From: CAYMAI01 sp964388445
Lineage (GTDB): Bacteria > 4484-113 > JAGGVC01
DNA length: 64,000 bases
NCBI GenBank assembly: GCA_964388445.1
Contig: CAYMAI010000002.1
Coordinates: 124,001-188,000, forward strand
Direction of reading: 5' to 3'
Made by a program: the position numbers and the translations under genes. Each line of letters starts with the position of its first letter. Within the stretch, counting starts at the first letter, position 1. A model generated the notes under the pieces. It did no database searches. It was not told where the DNA came from and saw only the letters and a list, made by a program, of their open reading frames with translations. Positions 1 to 8,376 of this stretch are shown in pieces.

Positions 1-370
1 CGGTAACCGACACTTGAGTGTCTCCGAGCTGCGGTAACAGCACGATTTTCGTATGCGCGGCGAATTGGGTTTCGCCGGAAGCGTCCTCGAAAACCGAAAG
101 TCCGGCATCCATGTTCGGAAAGAAACCGAAACTGAAATGGCCGGCGTGGCTGGAATCGCCGAAACCGATTTCGCTAAGCCGGCGCGAAGAATCGATATAA
201 GAAAAGCCGAATTTTGCCGTATGAAACGGGGCTACTTCGTCCGTCGGAATAAAAACGAGACCCGAGTTTCCAAAAACCGTCTGTGCCGGCTCGGCAACAT
301 TCACGGGCAAAACCGAAAAAATGAAAATAAACACTATTAAAGAAACTATTTTACATGCGTTATTGCTCAT
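1..370 (-). CDS. Secreted envelope protein, N-terminal part (YjbH-like, tentative)
   Basis: This is an open frame from an ATG at 370 that runs off the left edge of the window, about 123 codons seen. The first 28 or so residues form a signal peptide (NACKIVSLIVFIFIFSVL core, then a polar stretch ending near AEPAQ). The mature part begins with FGNSGLVFIPTDEVAPFH and continues with alternating beta-type sequence (AKFGFSYIDSS, GHFSFGFFPNMDAGLSVFED). This resembles the start of YjbH/outer-membrane barrel proteins, where a G-TGL-PT pattern opens the first strand. No clear Shine-Dalgarno is seen; an AT-rich tract with TATATT lies about 15 nt upstream. The C-terminus is missing, so family and barrel topology are inference only. 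Confidence 0.55.
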   Translation of the reverse strand, partial: MSNNACKIVSLIVFIFIFSVLPVNVAEPAQTVFGNSGLVFIPTDEVAPFHTAKFGFSYIDSSRRLSEIGFGDSSHAGHFSFGFFPNMDAGLSVFEDASGETQFAAHTKIVLLPQLGDTQVSVT

Positions 371-413
371 TTTTATTCGCTGCTTAATATATATAATTAA
401 AGCCATAAATAGC

Positions 414-3413
414 CTAATTTCTGGTCGAGCGAATCCCGGTAGCGAATGTTTCGTAAGCGTCGAAAAGGAAAATCGCCTTGTATGATTCGGCGCTTAAATC
501 GCAAATAAATATTCCTTCTTTTGCACCATTTATATCTGCGTTATCCCCATCCGATTTAGGCGGTTTATTCGCAAAAAACACTACAGCATCGCCGCTAGGC
601 AAAAGCGAAACGGCGCTTGCCTTTAAAACCAGCGCTTCGGATAAATTTTCAATGGCGAGAAAGCCCAGAGACGTACGCCGGGCGATCATGATATTCCAGA
701 ATCCACCGCCGGCATCTTCGAGCCAAGCGGCGGTGTCCGAATCGTCCGAAATCGACAGGAATTTTTTCATCGCCCCGCTTCCGGTAACTTGTCCCGGCTC
801 GTCGAGGCGCGGCGAAATTTCGTACACCGACCGGTCGTTATGGTAAACGAGGATTACACTGCCGTCGCCGCCCGCCACCGCGTCGAGCGCTTTACTCGCG
901 GCGATTTCCGGTTTCGACCAGCCTGCGTTGTCGAGCGAGCGTTTCGATACGGAGACTTCCGAATCTTCGCCTTCGCCGGTCCAGTGTCTGATTAAAATCG
1001 AATTCCCGTCAGCGCTGACGGAAGTAACCTCTGCGTTCCGGCCTTCCGGCGTCAGGCCGATTAGCCCGAAGTGCGCTGAATTTAGATATGCCAAAGCCGC
1101 TCCGGAATCCCGCCGAACGTTGAAAAATATGTCCTCTCCGAATCGGGTGACGAACGCGCGGACGACTTTGCCGTTGCGCGGTTTGAATTCGAATACCGGC
1201 AATCCGGTTTTGATATCCGTAACAGCGAATCCGGCGCCTGCCGCATACGCCACATAGCCGCCGCCCGGGCTCATTTCCAAAAACGGGGACGAAGATTCGT
1301 CGAAAGAAACCGGAAGCTCGAACGAGCCTTCGCCGCTCGCGGAAGCGATAAAAAGCCGCTTAGTCTTTTTTCCGGTTTGAGTTTCGGCATCCCTTATCAA
1401 CGCGAGGTTTTTTTCATACTCAGCCGCTTGCGGAAAAACTTCGATGGTAACCGGGGCTGAATCTACCGATTTTTCACCTTTGGCATCTGAGACTTTTACT
1501 TTGAGCGCGTACGTGCCGGGGGAGGTATATGTGTGAATGGGATTATATTCCGAGCTTGCGCCGCCGTCGCCGAAGTCCCATTCGTAACTCGGAGTTCCTT
1601 CGACACCCGCCGAAAGAGCCTTTGGTGTAACGGTGTAAGGGGCGAGAGCCATGACAGATTGCGGAAGCTGTATGGCCGCCGCGGGCGCATCGCCGGCAGG
1701 CAGCCAAATCTTCCGCTCTTTTTGCTCGATCCCCGCTCCGTAAGTTGCGATAACTTCGTAAATGCCAGCTGAATCGTATTTGTGAACCGGCTCGAATTCC
1801 GTCGAGTGATGGCCGTCGCCGAAATTCCAGCTAACGAAACTACGCTCGTCATCGGGCAATCCGTGAAGACCGAAGACAAATTCGGTTGCGTCTTGCTCCG
1901 AGGGATATGCGGCCGCTGTCACACGCCCTTCGCGGGCGGCAAATCTATCCGCGGCGACTATTTTTACTTTCGGAGAATCGATTCTAGTATCAGTTGCATC
2001 GACGGTAATCAGCAGGAACGTAGTATCCACGTTTTGATTGGAGTCCGTCGCGATAATGCTAGCGATGTAAGTTCCAGGCTGAGTGTAAGTGTGGCTCGCC
2101 GATTTGCCGGAACCGATTGCCGGCTTAGCTCCGCCCTCTTCGTCGCCGTATTCGAATTTCCACCTGACCGGCTCTTTTGCGTTTTCGAATTTGAGAGTGA
2201 AATCCACGCCAAGCGGCGCCCTTCCCTTTTCACGGCTCGCCAGCATCGAAAGCCTGAAAGGTTTTCCGTCGAACTTTGGCGCAGTTTTTTCTTTAATGTT
2301 TAGAGTAATTTCCCGCGCAACTTCTTGACCAGATTGGTCGCTGGCATAGACGAATACTTTGTGATTGCCGGGATTCTCGAATCTGAAGGCCGGGTTGAAA
2401 ACCTCCGCGGTCCTGCCTTTGCCGAAATCCCAAAGGATAATGTACGGGTCGAGTCCGCCTACAGCGCTCGCGGCAAAATTGACGGCGACCGGCACGTTTC
2501 CGCTGGGAGGGAAAGTCGTGATGTTCAAGTCGAGTTTTTTGGGCGCGCTCGGCGGGAAAAGCTCGTCGACTTCGACGACGCCTGTTGCGACCGCGGACTT
2601 CGGGGATATGCCGTTGTCCGTTACTTTCAGCACCGTCGTGTATTTGCCGGTCACGTCGAAAACATAACTCGCCGTGAAAGACTCCCGGCTGGAAAAATCG
2701 AAAATGCCGTCGCCGTCGAAATCCCAGTCGTACTTAACTATATATCCGTCGCCGTCAGCGGATTTACTCGCATCGTATTCGACGCGCATTTTGCCGTCGT
2801 CGAGGGGGATATATGCAACGTCGAACTGCGCTTGCGGCGCGTCGTTCACCTTGCGCCTGCTCACTTCGCGCTGCGCGAGAGCGAAAGTACCGGTCGTCGT
2901 AATCGGGACCGAGACGGTTTGTTTGTCCAAATCGACTTTGCTTTTTCCGACTTCGCGCCATACGCCGTCGATCAGCCTGACAAGCGTTAAATCATCCGCC
3001 TTGAAGCCGATTAGCGCATCGGCGTCGTATCTTATGGATAGAACGGCCGGCAAACGGAACATATGACCGCTCGGCATAATCGAATACGATGTCGCTTTGA
3101 GGGCAATTTTGTCGTCAGTATTTTCTTCGATTGCCCGGATAGTGAAATAGGTTTTCTCCCTTATCGAATTGCGCGGAAAAGCGAGAGTGCAATTGCGGAA
3201 TCCCAAGCTGCCGCCGCTCGGATCGAAATAGTCGCTTGCCTCCATCGGCGCCTTCGGCGGCTCGACGGGTTGTTCTTCTTCTTGCTGAGTGCGCGATTCG
3301 GTGCGTTCCGCCGGCGCTCCGAAACTGCCCATACCTTCGCAAGCTGCAACGAGCAGGACGGCGATAGCTGCCAGCGCATACGGGATCGCTTTCAATATCA
3401 ATTCTCGCATCAT
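414..3413 (-). CDS. PKD-repeat lipoprotein with ZU5-like N-terminal domain
   Basis: A large predicted lipoprotein of about 999 residues. The signal peptide ends in a lipobox LLVAAC followed by EG, so Cys24 would be lipidated. After a low-complexity linker comes a ZU5-like beta domain (GSLGFRNCTLAFPRNSI through TTTGTFALAQ). Then follow about five PKD-type Ig-fold repeats, each with a recognisable W-FGDG or W-FDGDG core and a HTY or HVY-like strand (for example DWDFDGDGIFD, NFGDGHHS, DFGDGGAS). The last 300 residues look like beta-propeller repeats resembling TolB/WD sequences. Start choice: ATG codons at 3413/3410 give a standard 24-residue lipoprotein signal. A TTG at 3449 has a better GGAG ribosome site and would add 12 residues. 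Likely role is surface adhesion or scaffolding; the partner is unknown. Confidence 0.8.
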   Translation of the reverse strand: MMRELILKAIPYALAAIAVLLVAACEGMGSFGAPAERTESRTQQEEEQPVEPPKAPMEASDYFDPSGGSLGFRNCTLAFPRNSIREKTYFTIRAIEENTDDKIALKATSYSIMPSGHMFRLPAVLSIRYDADALIGFKADDLTLVRLIDGVWREVGKSKVDLDKQTVSVPITTTGTFALAQREVSRRKVNDAPQAQFDVAYIPLDDGKMRVEYDASKSADGDGYIVKYDWDFDGDGIFDFSSRESFTASYVFDVTGKYTTVLKVTDNGISPKSAVATGVVEVDELFPPSAPKKLDLNITTFPPSGNVPVAVNFAASAVGGLDPYIILWDFGKGRTAEVFNPAFRFENPGNHKVFVYASDQSGQEVAREITLNIKEKTAPKFDGKPFRLSMLASREKGRAPLGVDFTLKFENAKEPVRWKFEYGDEEGGAKPAIGSGKSASHTYTQPGTYIASIIATDSNQNVDTTFLLITVDATDTRIDSPKVKIVAADRFAAREGRVTAAAYPSEQDATEFVFGLHGLPDDERSFVSWNFGDGHHSTEFEPVHKYDSAGIYEVIATYGAGIEQKERKIWLPAGDAPAAAIQLPQSVMALAPYTVTPKALSAGVEGTPSYEWDFGDGGASSEYNPIHTYTSPGTYALKVKVSDAKGEKSVDSAPVTIEVFPQAAEYEKNLALIRDAETQTGKKTKRLFIASASGEGSFELPVSFDESSSPFLEMSPGGGYVAYAAGAGFAVTDIKTGLPVFEFKPRNGKVVRAFVTRFGEDIFFNVRRDSGAALAYLNSAHFGLIGLTPEGRNAEVTSVSADGNSILIRHWTGEGEDSEVSVSKRSLDNAGWSKPEIAASKALDAVAGGDGSVILVYHNDRSVYEISPRLDEPGQVTGSGAMKKFLSISDDSDTAAWLEDAGGGFWNIMIARRTSLGFLAIENLSEALVLKASAVSLLPSGDAVVFFANKPPKSDGDNADINGAKEGIFICDLSAESYKAIFLFDAYETFATGIRSTRN

Positions 3414-3567
3414 TTCTCGCCAGATTTCGAATCTGCAGGAGTCAATCAAGTTTCTCCGGCATACGGCGGCATTCTACCAGACCGGACACCGCCACGAATT
3501 TTGGACGGAAAAATCGGGCGGTTATTCGATTTGAGCGTGTTTTGCGCGAAAACGACTCGTTTGGCGG

Positions 3568-4350
3568 CTACGGCGCCGGCTGCTTCGGAACGTTCATTTC
3601 ATACAGAATTTTCAGCCCTTCGAGCGTCAAATCCGGCTCGAATTTTTCTATGCATCCGCAGTGTGCTGTCATCAGCTTTCCGAGTCCGCCGGTGGAAATC
3701 ACAACGGTTTCGGTTCCAAGGTCGTCCCATACTCGCTTGATGAGCCCGTCAACGAGCGCGACGTACCCGTAAAACGTGCCGGATAAAATGGACTGCACGG
3801 GATTCCTTCCGATCACCGATTCCGGCGGTTGAAGTTCGACCGAAGGAAGTCTTGCCGCCCTGCCCGTAAGCGCTTCGAGCGCAAGCTTGACGCCCGGCGC
3901 AATCATACCGCCGAGATATACGTTCGGCGCGACCACGACGTCCAAAGTTGTTGCCGTGCCGAAATCTACGGCGATTAGCGGCGCGCCATATTTTTGCAGG
4001 CCCGCGACCGAATTTACTATTCTGTCCGCGCCTACTTCGCGAGGGTCTTCGTATTGAATGTCAAGACCAGTTTTAATGCCGGGGCCGACGATGAGCGCGT
4101 CAACCTGGACGACCTGCTGCCAGACTTGCGACCACACAGGCGTAAGCTGCGGAACGACGCTGCCGATAATTGCACGATTGATTTGCTCGTGACCGATTCC
4201 CTCGTTCGCGAGTAGGCTTAAGACGAAAGCCGAGTATTCGTCGGGCGTGCGGTGGGTAGCACTTACCACGCGCCAGCGGCCGAGAATTTCGTTTCCCTTA
4301 TACAGTCCGAAAACCGTATGGGTATTTCCGATGTCTGTTACAACAAGCAT
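3568..4350 (-). CDS. coaX: Type III pantothenate kinase
   Basis: Phosphorylates pantothenate, the first step of coenzyme A synthesis, in the cytoplasm. The 260-residue protein has the usual family length. It opens with the phosphate-binding motif DIGNTHTVFGL (acetate/sugar kinase fold), carries GADRIVN in the middle and DFGTATTLDVV as the second nucleotide-binding motif. The start is the ATG at 4350; the frame is open far upstream but that extension has no family similarity and overlaps nadC. It follows nadC by 35 nt on the same strand, so pantothenate and NAD synthesis appear co-transcribed. Type III kinases are insensitive to CoA feedback and usually need a monovalent cation (family knowledge). 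Confidence 0.95.
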   Translation of the reverse strand: MLVVTDIGNTHTVFGLYKGNEILGRWRVVSATHRTPDEYSAFVLSLLANEGIGHEQINRAIIGSVVPQLTPVWSQVWQQVVQVDALIVGPGIKTGLDIQYEDPREVGADRIVNSVAGLQKYGAPLIAVDFGTATTLDVVVAPNVYLGGMIAPGVKLALEALTGRAARLPSVELQPPESVIGRNPVQSILSGTFYGYVALVDGLIKRVWDDLGTETVVISTGGLGKLMTAHCGCIEKFEPDLTLEGLKILYEMNVPKQPAP

Positions 4351-4385
4351 TTCAGCACATTCCGCCTTTGCGCAGCCGCAGGAAA

Positions 4386-5213
4386 TCAAAAATCGATGCC
4401 GAAGTCGAGCGGCCGCGCGCCCTTGATAACGTCGCTCGTCGAAATGTAATCCACGCCGGTTTTTGCATATTCGACGATGTTGGATTCGTTTATTCCGCCG
4501 CTGGCTTCGAGTACGACTTTGCCGGCGTTTTCCCCTACGGCGAGTGAGACTTCTTCCACGGAAAGGTTGTCGAGCATTATCCAGTCCACGCCGCAAGAAA
4601 GCGCTTCTTTGAACGCGTCGATGCTGTCAACTTCGATTTCGATTTTATAGACCGGCGAAACGTTGCGTCTTGCGTGCTTCACCGCGTCTTCAATCGAACC
4701 GACGACAGCGATGTGGTTGTCTTTAATCAGCACGTGGTCGTAAAGCCCCATTCTGTGATTGAGACCGCCGCCGTCGCGCACGGCGCGTTTTTCCCATTTT
4801 CGCCAAAGCGGAGTGGTTTTGCGCGTATCGAGCAGCTTCGCTTTGTAGTCATTGATTAGCCTGACGAGTTTGCGCGTGTGGGTTGCGATGCCGCTCATAT
4901 GGGACAAAAGGTTAAGAGCGAGCCTTTCTCCCATTAGCAGGTTTTCGGGCTTGCCCGATATTTCCGCGACGACGTCGCCCGGCACAACCTCGTGACCGTC
5001 CCTTACAACGAAACGGATAACTTCTTCGCCGACTATTTCGTCGAATACCAATTGCACGAGTTCTTCGCCCGAAACGATGCCGGCCGAACGCGCGGCGATG
5101 ATCGCGCCGGCGGGTTTCAATCTGGCATTCTTCAAAAGCGCCGCGGATGTAATATCGCCCGTGCCGACGTCTTCGAGCAAAGCCAGCTTAATCAAGTCTT
5201 TGTCGGATAGCAT
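4386..5213 (-). CDS. nadC: Nicotinate-nucleotide pyrophosphorylase (quinolinate phosphoribosyltransferase)
   Basis: Converts quinolinate and PRPP to nicotinate mononucleotide in de novo NAD synthesis. The 275-residue protein starts LALLEDVGTGDITS, the classical NadC opening. It has LLMGERLALNLLSHMSGIAT in the helical region, the DTRKTTP active-site motif, GGGLNHRMGLYD, and the terminal strands DWIMLDNL, LEASGGI and YISTSDV. Length and motifs match the family throughout. It begins 8 nt after nadX ends, a tight arrangement pointing to one transcript. No nadA (quinolinate synthase) is visible in the window, so that step must be encoded elsewhere. Confidence 0.96.
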   Translation of the reverse strand: MLSDKDLIKLALLEDVGTGDITSAALLKNARLKPAGAIIAARSAGIVSGEELVQLVFDEIVGEEVIRFVVRDGHEVVPGDVVAEISGKPENLLMGERLALNLLSHMSGIATHTRKLVRLINDYKAKLLDTRKTTPLWRKWEKRAVRDGGGLNHRMGLYDHVLIKDNHIAVVGSIEDAVKHARRNVSPVYKIEIEVDSIDAFKEALSCGVDWIMLDNLSVEEVSLAVGENAGKVVLEASGGINESNIVEYAKTGVDYISTSDVIKGARPLDFGIDF

Positions 5214-5221
5214 TTCGACTC

Positions 5222-6037
5222 CTATGTTCCAACGGAAAATTCTTCCGAAATTTTTCTTAAAAGCGCAATCGCGCTCATCGGCGCGATAAAACTCGTCCCC
5301 GCCCTTTCGGGATGGGGAAGGTTTTCGAATGTCATAGATGCCTTTCCCGCCTTTGAAACGACTTCGAGGGCGTGTGTATTGCCCGTAGCAGCCGGGTCGG
5401 ACACTATTCGCACGGTGAATGTCACGTCGCGGCCCGCGGCTAGCCTGATTGTCATTGCGATGTTTATATTTTTCGGGAACAGCTTAACCGCTTCGTCCGC
5501 GCCGCCCTCGAAAACTACCGTTTTTGCTTCGTCGTTTCTTCCGAGCGCTTTCGGCGGTTTGGTGGTCGTAAGCGAAACCGAAACGAGTCCGGCTTCGCGC
5601 ATCGCCAAGATTGCATCCACGCCGCCCATCGCGCCGCTGGGCAAATACAACTTCGAATCGGACTTCGACAGCTCTTCGAATGCGACAGGCGAAATTTCCG
5701 GAATTCCGCCCACGCTCATGACAACGATTGTCCGGCTTAGTCCTTTGCAGGCATTGACGACGCCCGAAACGGCGTCGGGATGAGCGGCTTCGAAAACTAC
5801 GTCGCAACCCATTGCGAGCGCGTCCAGCGAGACCACCGCCGGGCTAAATCGCGTTATGCCGGCTTTGAGAGCCAGCGCGTTTTCTTGGTGGATGTCGCAA
5901 AGTGAAGCAAGCTCGTATTTCAGGTTGCCGGAATCGACGGCGCGCGCGATTTCACCGCCAATCGCGCCGCAGCCAACGATTCCGATTTTCGGCAGTGCAT
6001 CGCCCACAACGGGATTATAACTATTCGTATCGCTCAT
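5222..6037 (-). CDS. nadX: L-aspartate dehydrogenase
   Basis: Oxidises L-aspartate to iminoaspartate with NAD(P)+, replacing the oxygen-dependent L-aspartate oxidase NadB as first step of NAD synthesis. The 271-residue protein has a Rossmann motif GIVGCGAIGGEIARAV near the N-terminus, then the aspartate-dehydrogenase signatures SVGGIPEISP, YLPSGAMGGVDAI and LTTTKPPKAL. The C-terminal catalytic domain contains FPKNINIAMTIRLA and ends with a short helical tail. It sits 17 nt after wecB and 8 nt before nadC. The nadX-nadC pairing supports the specific assignment over a general homoserine-dehydrogenase-like enzyme. An NAD-dependent enzyme here is compatible with anaerobic life. Confidence 0.93.
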   Translation of the reverse strand: MSDTNSYNPVVGDALPKIGIVGCGAIGGEIARAVDSGNLKYELASLCDIHQENALALKAGITRFSPAVVSLDALAMGCDVVFEAAHPDAVSGVVNACKGLSRTIVVMSVGGIPEISPVAFEELSKSDSKLYLPSGAMGGVDAILAMREAGLVSVSLTTTKPPKALGRNDEAKTVVFEGGADEAVKLFPKNINIAMTIRLAAGRDVTFTVRIVSDPAATGNTHALEVVSKAGKASMTFENLPHPERAGTSFIAPMSAIALLRKISEEFSVGT

Positions 6038-6054
6038 TCGCCACCGCTTTTAAG

Positions 6055-7224
6055 TCAGCCTCCGAATTCCTCGGGCGGCACATCCGATAGTCCGAACTTG
6101 TAAAGCAGAAAATCGGCCGTTCTTTTCGCCGCTTTGCCGTCTCCGATAGGATTCGCCGCGGAAGGAGGAATTTTCCCGTCTTCTATATCGCTCATCGCCT
6201 TTTCGATTGCCGAAACTATTTTCGCGCCGTCCGTTCCGCAAAGCTCTGCAAATCCCGCGTCGACGACTTCCGGCCGCTCGGTTGCATCGCGCATTACGAG
6301 CGTATATTTTCCAAGGCTCGGCGCTTCCTCTTGAATTCCGCCGGAATCGCTGACGACCAGGTTCGACGCGAAAAGAAGTTTGGCAAACGCGGCGTAATCG
6401 CACGCGCCGGTCAATATCGCGTTCGGCATGCCGCCGAGGATTTCATGCGCAGGCACGGTTACGGCGGGATTTGGGTGTACCGGATAAAGCAGCAAAATTC
6501 CGGGATTGCGTTCGAGAAATCCTGCGATTGCCGAGAAAACGCCGCGCATTTTTTTCCCCCACGATTCCCGCCGGTGCATCGTGAAAAGAATTTTGAAACT
6601 GCCGGACTCCGCATACTCCTTTAGCCGCGTATCCTGAAACTCGCTGGGCCTGGACGATATTTCAAGCAGCGCGTCCACGACCGTGTTACCCGTTACGCAT
6701 ATTTGGCTTTCAGTAATTTCCCGCTGACGGAGTCTCGACTTCGCGAGGCGAGTGGGGGCGAAAAATATGCTCGAAAGCTCGTCCGTAAGCCGCCTGTTCA
6801 TTTCCTCCGGAAAAGGCAGGAATCTATCTACAGTTCTAAGCCCCGCCTCCACGTGGCAGGCGGGAATTCCGGCGTAAAACGCGGCGAGGGCGGCCGTGAA
6901 AGTGGTCGTAGTATCTCCGTGAACGAGGACTGCGTCCGGCTTTTCGCTTTGGAAGTATTCCGTAAGCCCTTCGAGCGCGGAAGTCGTAATTTGGGAAAGC
7001 GACTGACCGCGAACCATAATGTCGAGGTCGAGGTCCGGCTTTAGGCCGAACAAATCCAGCGCCTGATCGAGAAGTTCCCTGTGTTGAGCGGTTACGGCTA
7101 TTTTGCAATCGAATTCGCCAATGCGCGACTGCATTTCGCAGATAACCGGCGCCATTTTAATCGCTTCCGGACGAGTGCCGAAAACCGCCGCGACTTTGAG
7201 CGGCCTTTTAAATTCTCCGGTCAT
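6055..7224 (-). CDS. wecB: UDP-N-acetylglucosamine 2-epimerase (non-hydrolysing)
   Basis: Interconverts UDP-GlcNAc and UDP-ManNAc for cell-surface polysaccharide. The 389-residue protein has the GT-B-like epimerase fold: GTRPEAIKMAPV at the N-terminus, VHGDTTTTF, the HVEAGLRTVDRFLPFPEEMNR motif with the conserved acidic and basic residues, and C-terminal DSGGIQEEAP with LVMRDATERPE. These are the standard markers of the non-hydrolysing enzymes. Its start overlaps the end of the upstream wecA-like gene by 4 nt (ATGA), so the two are translationally coupled and probably work in one surface-glycan pathway. Confidence 0.94.
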   Translation of the reverse strand: MTGEFKRPLKVAAVFGTRPEAIKMAPVICEMQSRIGEFDCKIAVTAQHRELLDQALDLFGLKPDLDLDIMVRGQSLSQITTSALEGLTEYFQSEKPDAVLVHGDTTTTFTAALAAFYAGIPACHVEAGLRTVDRFLPFPEEMNRRLTDELSSIFFAPTRLAKSRLRQREITESQICVTGNTVVDALLEISSRPSEFQDTRLKEYAESGSFKILFTMHRRESWGKKMRGVFSAIAGFLERNPGILLLYPVHPNPAVTVPAHEILGGMPNAILTGACDYAAFAKLLFASNLVVSDSGGIQEEAPSLGKYTLVMRDATERPEVVDAGFAELCGTDGAKIVSAIEKAMSDIEDGKIPPSAANPIGDGKAAKRTADFLLYKFGLSDVPPEEFGG

Positions 7225-8216
7225 TTCACACCGAGAAAAACCGCCAGGAAGGCGAAAACGAAAGCGATGAAATAGCAGGCGAGTACCGCGGAACGGTGCG
7301 CCGGGCCTTCGAAAACGTTTTCCGGCTGGCCGGATATTCGGCCGAAAAGCATCAAAAGCCGGTGGTGGATGTGTTTTCTATCGGGACGGGTTATCGGAAT
7401 TCGCCTGAACATCCTGCGGGCGATAGCAAAAACCGTATCCGTAATCGGAAGTGCGAGAATAATCAGCGGAAGACCCAATGTGACGATTGTTATTTGCTTG
7501 AACAAGCCGATAACCGAAATCGCCGCGAGGAAAAATCCCATGAAAAGAGCGCCGGAATCGCCGATGAAGATGCGCGCGGGGAAAAAGTTAAACGGCAGAA
7601 ATCCCGATAGCGCGCCGATCATGCAAGCGATAATGAATGCGGTCGCCCAATCGCCGCGCGCCAGAGAGATAATGAAAAAAGCAATGCCGGCGAGGAGACC
7701 TACACCCGCGGACAGCCCGTCGAGCCCGTCGATGAAATTCATCGCATTCGCCAAGCCGACCATCCAGAGAGCGGTAAGCGTTAGCGCCGCCCATACCGGC
7801 AAAAATACCGTGCCGAAGAGCGTGCCGATTTGAATTCCCAAAATTCCCGTGATGACCGCGAACAGAATCATCATCACAAACTTGAAGCGCGCGCCAAGCT
7901 CGAAAAAGTCGTCCAATAGGCCCAAAAGAAAGAACAGAAGCGAGCCGAGGTAAAAGCTGAACAATATTAGCGGGCTGAACGGCGCGTCGATTTTGCCCGT
8001 GATAACCAGAATCGCGAGCAGGCAATATCCGGCAGTAAAACCGGCGAAAAGCCCTATACCGCCCAGTCTGCTGACTTCGCGAGTATGCACTTTGCGCTCG
8101 CAGGGGCTATCGAATAGTCTGTATTTGCCCGACAAACGGATTACCGCGGGCGTGAGGGCGGCGGAAACCGCCGCCGAAAATAGCGCAATAATCGAATACC
8201 AAAAGTAATCAGTCAT
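7221..8216 (-). CDS. wecA: Undecaprenyl-phosphate GlcNAc-1-phosphate transferase (WecA/TagO type)
   Basis: Integral membrane enzyme that moves GlcNAc-1-P from UDP-GlcNAc to undecaprenyl phosphate, starting polysaccharide assembly on the inner face of the membrane. The 331-residue protein has about 10-11 hydrophobic segments. Conserved motifs are visible: HTREVSRLGGI, LLDDFFELGARFK (the DD metal motif), NAMNFIDGLDGLSAG, FIGDSGALFMGF and DRKHIHHRL. The HHRL form and partner wecB point to WecA/TagO rather than MraY. It is the first gene of the minus-strand run, behind a TATAAT box 16 nt before its ATG; no Shine-Dalgarno is seen. Confidence 0.9.
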   Translation of the reverse strand: MTDYFWYSIIALFSAAVSAALTPAVIRLSGKYRLFDSPCERKVHTREVSRLGGIGLFAGFTAGYCLLAILVITGKIDAPFSPLILFSFYLGSLLFFLLGLLDDFFELGARFKFVMMILFAVITGILGIQIGTLFGTVFLPVWAALTLTALWMVGLANAMNFIDGLDGLSAGVGLLAGIAFFIISLARGDWATAFIIACMIGALSGFLPFNFFPARIFIGDSGALFMGFFLAAISVIGLFKQITIVTLGLPLIILALPITDTVFAIARRMFRRIPITRPDRKHIHHRLLMLFGRISGQPENVFEGPAHRSAVLACYFIAFVFAFLAVFLGVK

Positions 8217-8232
8217 AAAGGAAAGCGAGGGA

Positions 8233-8238
8233 ATTATA
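8233..8238 (-). promoter_or_regulatory. -10 box for the wecA-wecB-nadX-nadC-coaX run
   Basis: A perfect TATAAT on the minus strand ends 16 nt before the wecA ATG. Predicted transcription start leaves a leader of roughly 9 nt without a Shine-Dalgarno. No convincing -35 hexamer is found at 16-18 nt upstream. Confidence 0.5.
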
Positions 8239-8336
8239 CTTCAACGCGCATTCTTTCTGCAGGAGGACACGCCAAAATGGGAGTTTTATTTGCAATTGAA
8301 GTTTGCATAATATAAAATGTGACTTTATTTTGAAGT

Positions 8337-8358
8337 CCGGCAGCCTTCGGGTGGCCGG
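8337..8358 (+). other. 5' leader hairpin with UUCG tetraloop
   Basis: A 9-bp stem with one mismatch (A/G) and one G-U pair closes on C-UUCG-G, an unusually stable tetraloop. It lies in the leader of the gene starting at 8377, between a probable -10 (TATAAA at 8311-8316 or CATAAT at 8306) and the strong ribosome site GGAGG. There is no T-run after it, so it is not a standard terminator. mRNA stabilisation or a binding site is possible. Confidence 0.4.
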
Positions 8359-8376
8359 TGCGCCTCGGAGGGGTTG

